Shown: positions 56,597 through 64,000 of the stretch, in pieces
Layout of the letters: every line of letters starts with the position of its first letter
How positions within the stretch are numbered: the first letter of the stretch is position 1
Origin: Maratus speciosus
Taxonomy: Eukaryota > Arthropoda > Arachnida > Araneae > Salticidae
Reading direction: 5' to 3'
DNA: 64,000 nucleotides
Assembly (NCBI GenBank): GCA_963932465.1
Contig: OZ010788.1
Span: forward strand, 672,226,484-672,290,483
Position numbers and translations under genes: made by a program
Notes under the pieces: model-generated
What the model was told of the DNA's origin: nothing
The model's database searches: none
The model's input: the letters and a program-made list of their open reading frames with translations, nothing else

Positions 56597-57175
56597 TAGT
56601 AAAAACCTCTATAACCGACACTTCCGTACAATGGACACCTCTATTTAACGAACATTGAAATCAATATTGAGAACGTTCGCTAATATTGCTCAGAAAATAA
56701 ATATTTATTTTCAAAATATGCATTTATGAAAAAAAGGGGGGGGATTTTAAAACAATTTTACGTTACACTATAAAGTAATAAAATAGAATAAACATTTTAT
56801 TTCGTGACACAAAATATTGAGAGAGAGACCAAACATATGAAAACTAGAAAAATAAGTACGGTAAAACCTCTAGTTAACGGACAGCTCGAAACCATGGACT
56901 TTGTCCGCTATTCAGAGTTAAAAACGTAAAATAATTATATTCGGGAATGAACATACTAGATTGGAAGACACCTTTAGTAAGCGGACAATGTTTTCATCCT
57001 CAGTAAATATACAGAAAAATTCTTATAACGGACAGTCCCGTATAAGGGACACCTCTATTTAGAAAACACTTTTAGAATCATCAAGACCTATATATTTGTA
57101 TACTTTTAACTTCAAGTAGCGGATAAATAACGAGGCCCCAACTTTTCCGCTATTTAGAGGTTTTAATTGTCATTT
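56597..57175. mobile_element. Tigger/pogo-like remnants
   Basis: AAAACCTCTATAACCGACAC at 56603 and GTAAAACCTCTAGTTAACGG at 56863 are two left-type ends. Repeated GGACACCTCTATTTA blocks lie between them, and CGCTATTTAGAGGTTTTAAT at 57151-57170 is a right end. Such CCTCTATAACCGA ends are typical of Tigger-like elements. Probably two overlapping decayed copies. Confidence 0.6.
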
Positions 57176-57350
57176 GCATGTTTTTTTCTCCTTAATTTCG
57201 GGCACCTACAAATAATGGACGAATAACACAGTCCCAAATTCTGTGTAATTATCAGGTAGTTATCAAAATAATGAAAAAACCTGTGAATAACAGTGACATT
57301 TAAGAATGCTTCGTAAGCATTAAAATATAATTCTAGCTATCAGTTTTTTT

Positions 57351-58130
57351 ACTTTCTTCTATCTTTACAAGAAGAAAGTATTGAATTCGTGAAAATTTTC
57401 GACTTGCGGTTTTCGATAGATTTATACGTTTTAGAACGTCCTGGACACACGATTGGATGGTTTTTAGAAAATGTCTGTCTGTGAGTCTGTATGTGACAAA
57501 ACATTTTTGGGCGCTCTATCTCAAGAACTATTGCACGGGATTTCACAAAACTTTAGATTCAGTTAGACCTTGATATAAACTGGTTCTGATTACTTTTTGG
57601 TGTAAATCGCTCAACAGGTGGCGCTGCTACGATGCATTTTTCCCGAGTTCCGCAAAAACTATATCTCAAGAACTACTGCACGGATTTTCATAAAACTTCA
57701 GATTCAGTTAATCCATGATATAATTTGATGCTGATTACTTTTTAATGAAAATCGCCCAACAGGTGACGCTTCTATGCTGCATTTTTCACGATTACCGCAA
57801 TAGCTGTATCTCAAGGACTAATGCATGAATTTTCATCAAGCTTTAGATTCAGATACTTCCTGGTATAAATTTGTCCTAATTAGTTTTTGGTGCAAATCGC
57901 CCAACTCTGCTATGTAGAATTTTTTACAATTTCCGCAATAGCTCTATCTCAAAAACTAATGCACGGATTTTCATCAAACTTCCGATTCAGTTAGATGTTG
58001 ACATAAGTTATTGATGATTAGATTTTGGTGTAAATCATCTAACCATCATCATATCATAATCATCATATACTGCTTTTTTCAGGAAATATTAACATGTATG
58101 AGATAGACGAAAGTTTTAGAATTGTCACAT
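57351..58130 (+). mobile_element. minisatellite-carrying element, cargo type 1, copy 3
   Basis: It starts ACTTTCTTCTATCTTTACAA with the same hairpin, then TCGACTTGCGGTTTTCGATA, TGTCTGTCTGTGAGTC and about four tandem units (CAACAGGTGGCGCTGCTACG). It ends AGACGAAAGTTTTAGAATTG then CACATCCGACTA. The CCGACTA end is shared with copy 2. Confidence 0.75.
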
Positions 58131-58224
58131 CCGACTAATATAAAATATAAACAGATATACAATAAAATATATATCATGGTAGTATGAGGTAGCTTTTGTG
58201 AAGTTGTATACATCTTAGATTTTT

Positions 58225-59223
58225 GTCAAACGTTTAAAATGGCAGACCTTACAGACTTTTAAAGAGGCATAATTGTAAGAGCCTGACTAGCTGGAGCAAC
58301 CGTGACTCAAACATCCCAGCTTTTAGGCCTGTCTAGAAGTATGGTGTCTAAAAGTCATGGCAGCTTACACACAGAGAAGCAAGACAAGCTCGTCAAAGCA
58401 AAATAATGGACGGTGAAGAAGTTGAGTGAAATAGACCGAGGGATTTTTAAAGCAGATTATAATAATGCCTAAAAAGAAAAAACAGCTCAATCAACTTTTG
58501 GATATTACAGTGTCAGTAATTAAAGTTAGGAGTCAGCTTCATAAAGAGAACATTTATGACAGAGCAGCAATTTCCAAGCCATTTGTCATAGCTGTTTATA
58601 CCAAACGTCGTCTACAATGGTGCCACAACCACAAAACTCGGTTGATTGATATGTGGAAGACAGTTATATAGTCAGATGAATCATCTTTCACACTTTCTCC
58701 TACAACAGGACGGGTACACGTTTGAATGACACCTGCACAAGCATATAATCGTGATTGTCTCCTTCTAACTGTCAAGTACGGAGGTGGACCTGTCATGGTA
58801 TGGGCAACCCTGTCGTGTTTTTCTGCTGGCCCAATCGTAATTCTGAAAGAAAGGATCACTGGGTAGAAGTATAGAGAAGTTTTAGCTCGACAGGTTTATC
58901 CTATGATTCAAACTTTGTTTCCTGCAGGAGATGGAATTTTCAAGGATGATAATGCTTCTATCCATACAGTGGGACTTGTCCAATCATGGTTTGATGAACA
59001 TGAGGATGAAATACAACATCTATATTGGCCCGCACACTCAATCGGTCTCAATGTAATCGAACCCGTACGGTCTATTTTAGAACGTTCGAACCGAAATCAA
59101 TATCTTCCACCGGCATTTCTCCCGAAACTTTCACAATATCTGTACAAAGAATGGTACAATATTCCTCCAAACACTGTTCAACACTTGCATGAATCGATTC
59201 CCAGACAAATCCAAGCTGTATAA
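58225..59223 (+). pseudogene. Tc1-type transposase with DD36E spacing, disrupted
   Basis: A degraded transposase starts at ATG near 58240 (MADLTDF) and continues GIIVRA, LAGATVTQTSQLLGLSRS, a paired-like helix-turn-helix. After several frameshifts and stops, SDESSFTLSPTTGR-like text follows with the first Asp at 58675-58677; the preceding Trp is TAG. The last 106 codons are open (58903-59223): IQTLFPAGDGIFKDDNASIH with the second Asp at 58948-58950, SWFDEHEDEIQHL, WPAHSIGLNVIEPV with Glu at 59059-59061, then RNQYLPPAFLPKLSQYL and IPRQIQAV. There are 36 residues between the second Asp and the Glu rather than 34. The usual SPDLN is SIGLN. Clearly dead. Confidence 0.9.
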
Positions 59224-59235
59224 TATGCCAAAGGC
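58240..59235 (+). mobile_element. Tc1-like element, inverted ends not resolved
   Basis: The body is Tc1. The right side ends near TTTGATAACCACCTGTATA at about 59300, which resembles one Tc1-type end. The matching left end cannot be found near 58150-58240, so the copy is truncated or its left end has decayed. Confidence 0.6.
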
Positions 59236-60496
59236 GGTCCTACGCCATATTAGCAAAGGATTCCTGATAAATTTAAGGCTTTTCCATTAATTTGATAACC
59301 ACCTGTATATTGTGTATCTATTGCCTTCTTTTGTTTTAAATTCTCTTAAAAATTTTCAATATTATGTAATCTTTTTAATTGAGCTGTTTACATTTCACTT
59401 AACTTCCCTCAATAATATTTTATTGTTGAGAACATGAGATTTTAGGATAAGTTGATGGTGTAGACATTCTTAACATAAAATTTATCAAAATAATATATAT
59501 ATATATGTATTATGGAAAGTAATCAATAAAATACAACAACAAATTACTTCTTTAACTTCTAAAATTCAAATAAGTCCCTTGGAGTATTTTTAATTAACAT
59601 AAAAATTATTATACAAAGCAATACATTCTATAAAGTAACCAATAAAATATAAGAACAAATTAATATATTAACTTCCTACAAGTAAATAATCTTAATAATA
59701 TAGATATTCTCAAGAAATGTGTAAATGCAAATAATCTTAATAGTATACATAATTACAGAATTCCTAATTAACATAACAACTAACTGTATAAAATTGTCTA
59801 TTGTGCAAAATAATTAAGGAAATGCAAGAGCGAATTATTTCTTTCATTTCCGGATAATAAATGAAACTAAAAATAAAATCCAGAAATGGTAATATATATG
59901 AACAAATCCAACGCAAAGTTATGTGTGATCAATAATTCTTTTGGTTCATTGGTATTTCTTATGATAATGTAAGTTAAAACAGCGAAAAAGCAATCTTGAC
60001 TCGCTCCTTTCCTATATATTTCCGAATTACCGTTTCATAAGCATCCGATTCCTGAGTTCTTATCGTATATATCGTATGAAGTGTATATAGAGGAAATAAT
60101 ACGTAGAATATTTCCTCTACTTCCCTTGGTTTATTTACATTTCTCCGAGATCGGAAATCTGGAGAGGCAAAGGAAAAAGACATGTGAAATTCATGCTTCT
60201 TGAAAGTTGAGAAAATAGTGTCGAGAGAAAGTCATGTGGGACGGAATCAGCTGCATCAAAAGGATTAAGTTAACTTTAAAATTTTTCCAGAGAACAGAAA
60301 ATAAAAGAATAAGTCTTGTGATTTTACTTGCAGTTTGGGAGCTTTGCAAAAAAAAAAAAAAAAAAAAAAGAAAAGAAAAAAGAAAAAGAAAGAAAGAAAA
60401 CCACAATTTATTTTTTTTCTATTTTTTAAGTCAGTAGAGAGAATAGATTTATTAAAAGTCTTGCACTATTTCTTTTTTTTTTTCTATTTTTGTTAT
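59236..60496. other. unannotated AT-rich region
   Basis: An imperfect threefold repeat of roughly 115-150 bases at 59510-59850 (AACCAATAAAATATAAGAAC and relatives) is the only structure. A-rich and T-rich tracts at 60349-60400 give meaningless Lys- or Phe-rich frames. Confidence 0.45.
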
Positions 60497-60498
60497 AC

Positions 60499-60560
60499 AG
60501 TAGAATCTCGTTATAACGTATTATTCGTATAATATTCGTCGAGAATAACGTAACTCGTTA
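60499..60560. mobile_element. single Tigger/pogo-like end
   Basis: CAGTAGAATCTCGTTATAAC beside TA resembles the left ends at 24627 and 44055. No right end is found before the LINE fragment. Confidence 0.45.
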
Positions 60561-60612
60561 TTCTCGTAGTACCTTCAATTATTCTTATCAAATTAATAAT
60601 CTGGCCTTATGT

Positions 60613-61066
60613 CGTCCTATCACAGTAAATGACTTGGGTATTGTTTTTGATAATAAACTTAATTTTTCACTCCATATTGATAATATTGTTTCTAACGTGT
60701 ATACAAAATTAGGGTTCCTTAAGCGCAAAACTAAAGATTTCTCCAATCAACATACATTAAAAGTTTTATATTTTACTTTGGTACGTCCTAATCGTGAATA
60801 TTGCAGTTTCATTTGGGGTTCTTACTATAATAATAAAGTTAAAATTCTCGAGCAAGTACAGTCTAAATTCATTATTTATTGTTCAAGAGTAATCATATAT
60901 ATTCTTATGATATTTCTTCTTCCTATCTATGTAGTATTTTTAACATTACAAGTTTGAAATCGAGACGAGATCTTTTTTGTGTTTTATTTTTTTACAAAGT
61001 TATTAATAACAACATTGATTGTAGTGATATACTTAACTCTATTAATTTTAATGTATCAAACTGATC
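60613..61066 (+). pseudogene. CR1/jockey-like reverse transcriptase, C-terminal fragment
   Basis: The plus frame reads VNDLGIVFDNKLNFSLHIDN, YTKLGFLKRKTKDFSNQHTL, LYFTLVRPNREYCSFIWGSY and LEQVQSKF, the thumb region just after the polymerase palm of jockey/CR1 LINEs. Near 60880 the frame shifts by one. The continuation is YDISSSYLCSIFNITSLKSR, LFCVLFFYKVINNNIDC and LNSINFNVSN, the normal end of such proteins. The catalytic palm and endonuclease are missing, so this is a 5'-truncated, frameshifted copy. It is a different lineage from the fragment at 30300-30722. Confidence 0.87.
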
Positions 61067-61204
61067 CCTCAGGTGTACTTAATTTTTTATATTACCATTT
61101 CTTAAATATAATTATGTTAGTAATTTTTCTTTATATAAATTTTACAAAATATTTAATGAATTTTCTGTGCATCTTTTAATTTTGATATGTCCTTTACAGC
61201 TTTT

Positions 61205-61390
61205 GCCCCACCAGTGGCCGAGAGGTTCTGCTCTCGAAGCTGGTAGACGGGAGGCGCTGGGTTCAAACCCAATAGTGCCCGTCGGCCTAATCGTTCGGAG
61301 TTTTCGTGGTTTTCTTCGAACCGTGGATTTCCAGGCGTAAATACGGGTTAGGTTCACTTAGAAAATCATAAACACAATCAACCAACCAAC
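61205..61390 (+). mobile_element. tRNA-derived SINE, plus strand
   Basis: Box A TGGCCGAGAGG at 61215-61225 and box B GGTTCAAACCC at 61260-61270 give a tRNA-like head of the Ser/Leu type. A body and a CAACCAACCAAC tail follow. CTTTACAGCTTTT and CTTTACTGCTTTT flank it (61192-61204 and 61391-61403), a 13-base target duplication with one mismatch. It has inserted just downstream of, and probably within, the LINE 3' region. Confidence 0.88.
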
Positions 61391-61509
61391 CTTTACTGCT
61401 TTTAAAGATAAATATTCTGAACTTTTAATCTTTTAATTTGTGTTTCTATTCGTATTGTATGTGATTTATATCTATGTGTTATATATATGTATGTTTTTCA
61501 TTATTTTTA

Positions 61510-62224
61510 GGTGCGTTCGTAATTATATAAATACATAGCACCTATAGTTGTCGTTCAGTCCGTCCGTCCGTCTGTCTGTCTGTCCGCATGTAACAGAGCA
61601 AAAACTACCCAACCGAATGGTCTGAAATTTTAAACATATGATTGTTACAAAATTTTGTCGAGCCATTTCAAATTTTATGAAAATCGGATGAATAGTCTAA
61701 TTACGGGGACAGTCAAAAGCTTTTCTTTACATTACGGCCAATGGGAAAAATTATTGCAAGCGCATTTTAATGATATTATAGTATTCCGAATGGTCTGAAA
61801 TTTTAAATATATAATAGTTGCAAAATTTTGTCGAGCCATTTCAAATTTTATGAAAATCGGATGCATAGTTTAATTACAGGGACAGTCAAAAGTTTTCCGT
61901 TACATTACGGCCAATGGGAAAAAATTATTGCAAGTTCATTTTAATGATGTTACAGCCTTCCGAATAGTCTGAAATTTTAAATATATAATTGTTTCAAAAT
62001 TTTGTTGAGCCATTTCAAATTTTATGAAAATCGGATGTATAGCTTAATTACAGGGACAGTCAAAATTTTTCCGTTACATTACGGGGAATGGGGGGTGGGG
62101 AATATTGCAAGTGCATTTTAATGATTTTACAGACTATGCACTTATGAAGTTAAAAAATATATACATTCAGTACAATATGGGGTGCAAAAAATAATTATAA
62201 AACTAGCTATAGTACGAACGCACC
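61510..62224 (+). mobile_element. short TIR element copy 3, with internal tandem units
   Basis: It starts GGTGCGTTCGTAATTATATA and ends TATAGTACGAACGCACC. It has the CCGTCCGTCCGTCTGTCTGT head and then three tandem units of about 180 bases (GAATGGTCTGAAATTTTAAA, AATTTTGTCGAGCCATTTC, ATTACGGCCAATGGGAAAA). Copy 1 has only one unit. Confidence 0.75.
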
Positions 62225-63549
62225 TCATTTGCCACGTTTGACGAGCAATTTCCAACTTGTTTTATGATGTTCTTGCAGCACTGTAAATGGATTCGTCTGT
62301 AGTGTGTATTTCAATAAATAATTAACTAAATAAATAAAAAAAAAATAAATAAATAACGAATGTAGCTTTAACGAATTTTTCAGAGTAACGAATATTATTT
62401 GATTTGTTAAAAATGTCCTATGCATTGTCATTATAAAAATGTTCAATTTAATTAAAGGAATTTCACATGGATGAATTTTTCAAATTAACGGCTTAATCCT
62501 TTATATCCTGAATTTTGAATTAAAAAATTGCTTCAGCCGAATCATTATTTACGTTAATGTCTGAAATATCCAAAACAGCATATATCATAATAATTTGATT
62601 TTTAGATATATTTTAATTAAAATTAATTTAATAAATCGGTAGTTAGAGCTCTTTTTGCAAAATATTTACAAGAATAATTAGATTAATTAACAAAATATAC
62701 TGTCATGAAAATCTCACAACTCTTATAAGAACAGTGCAGATAAATGTATTGGGAACCCATCTGTAACAGTAGTCGGACATTTTTCGTATAACTTTATTTA
62801 ATGGTATAAAAGCTACACTTAGGTAAATGCTTGAGAAAATAACCACATTTACCCTTAAATGCATGATTTTTTATTTTGTTTCCAAAAAATTATATATGAT
62901 TCTCAGAAAGGTTTATTACACAGGAAAAATAATGAAAAAAATCAGAGGTACATTTTTTGCATAATGCTCGCACGTCAATCTTTTCTTATGTTGCACTACT
63001 TTCATAACTATAATAATGCAATAAAACTTATATTAAATATTAATAAACATATATTAAATGCCTAAAAAGAATTATTTGTAATGTTATGTTTCACAATATA
63101 AAACAAAAAATACGATTAATGCATCTATTTACAACAGTTTGAAAAACAGAAACTTCTTTGGGGAAAACTATTTTTGCTTCGCTAAAAACTTACTTCTTAA
63201 TGGGCAGAATATGTTTTTCTAGTAGCATTTAGAAGAAAAATACATCTGAATACTTTCGGAAATTCTCACCATAAAAGACTTTGACCCTGTCGTGAGTAAC
63301 GTAATTTATCATGCGAAAAATCTTATGATACATTACGAGAAAAGCATATTTTAAGAACGATAGAAAATTTCCCAGTTATTTTCTTTTCCCCAGGAAATAT
63401 GTATAGGTTTTCATATTGCTTTATGCTTCTTGTCTTTTTGCGTAATCATTGTAAACGACAATTTTTGTTAAATTGACTTTTCGTTCCAAATTGTGATATT
63501 GTAACATAAGAAGCATACGGCGAATTTGAAGCCTTTCTTTTATGTAGTT
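62225..63549. other. unannotated AT-rich region
   Basis: CCCTTAAATGCATGATTTTT at 62850 resembles the start of the TTAA element at 19594. Otherwise nothing recognisable. Confidence 0.45.
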
Positions 63550-63961
63550 AGGAAATAATCCAGAAAAGAAAATTCAAATTGAGTACAATAGGTAAAGAAC
63601 ATTTTAGAAAATCTTTCCTAGAAATTTAACATTTTGTCGCTTGCGATAATTTGTCGGGAAATTCCTTGATTTATTTCAAAGGACTTGTAAGTATAATAAA
63701 AAAAAGATTAATAAAAATCTATATTGTATATGTATTCAATTGATTGGCTTTAGGAAATAATCCAGAAAAGAAAATTCAAATTCGAATTGAGTACAATAGT
63801 ATAAATAACATTTTAGAAAGCCTTTCCTAGAAATTAAACATTTTGTCGCTTGCGACAATTTGTTGGGAAAGTCCTTGATTTATTTCAAAGGACATGCAAG
63901 TATAATAAAAAAAATGAATAATAAAAATCTATATTGTATATGTATTCAATTTCTTGGCTTT
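63550..63961 (+). repeat. recent tandem duplication, two units of about 205 bp
   Basis: AGGAAATAATCCAGAAAAGA opens both units (63550 and 63752). Both carry ATTTTGTCGCTTGCGA, TCCTTGATTTATTTCAAAGG and TCTATATTGTATATGTATTC. Differences are few, so the duplication is young relative to the alpha copies. Confidence 0.9.
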
Positions 63962-64000
63962 AGAAAAAAAAACCAAGAACGAAAAATCATGCGTACGGCA

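Noticed and set aside
58596..58859. Minus-strand frame over the Tc1 transposase
   Set aside because: Antisense shadow of the transposase pseudogene.
61205..61290. Functional tRNA gene
   Set aside because: Box A and B are present, but the acceptor and anticodon arms do not close into a proper tRNA, and a SINE body, tail and target duplication surround it.

Overview
This window looks like AT-rich, intergenic or intronic nuclear DNA of an arthropod. An arachnid, probably an orb-weaving spider, is the best guess. The reasons are the long A/T runs, the absence of bacterial-type gene packing, tRNA-derived SINEs, jockey-type LINE fragments, and Tc1, mariner, pogo/Tigger and piggyBac remnants. The Tc1 copy at 58.2-59.2 kb resembles the Tc1/Tcb-type transposases I know from spider genomes; that species guess rests on memory of the family, not on a search. 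I found no host protein-coding gene that I can defend and no tRNA, rRNA or CRISPR array. Nearly every long open frame is a transposase or reverse-transcriptase relic, a low-complexity translation, or an antisense shadow.

The backbone is a diverged, same-strand segmental array. A unit of about 3.2-3.7 kb ('alpha') occurs four times: 1-3720 (cut by the window edge), about 6740-12420, about 27890-36300 and about 39450-43500. The length differences between copies are mostly explained by later insertions. Three of the four copies are followed 0.6-1.8 kb later by a second repeated module ('beta'; 13.75, 37.97 and 45.11 kb). Further beta copies lie at 17.86, 38.31 (inverted), 48.84 and 55.16 kb (inverted). 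Each complete alpha copy starts with a pyrimidine tract plus AG followed by a short exon-like stretch. That stretch is open only in the last copy (39.46-39.66 kb).

The array is heavily invaded. Class II elements with visible inverted ends include a Tc1 with TA duplication (15409-16981), pogo/Tigger-like elements (10946-12098, 24627-25558, 44055-44700, remnants at 56.6-57.2 kb), an internally deleted piggyBac (45472-46044) and a longer TTAA-flanked element (19594-20717). There are also six MITEs of about 200-218 bp, five with TTAA at both ends and one with TCAA/TTAA, a 4.4-kb element with GC-rich ends (21806-26172) and several unclassified foldback elements. Class I material is two jockey/CR1-like 3' ends (30.3-31.4 and 60.6-61.2 kb) and two unrelated tRNA-derived SINEs with target-site duplications (53594-53837 and 61205-61390).

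A group of unclassified elements carries tandem repeats behind a shared head rich in GTCTGTCTG. They are at 5.5-6.1, 26.4-27.5, 51.7-52.5, 55.6-56.5 and 57.35-58.1 kb. Two unrelated minisatellite cargos occur in this group. Other things worth a second look are a hammerhead-ribozyme-like core at 32880-32909, a 32-33-bp minisatellite that stays open as protein, and paralogous empty sites that date two insertions.
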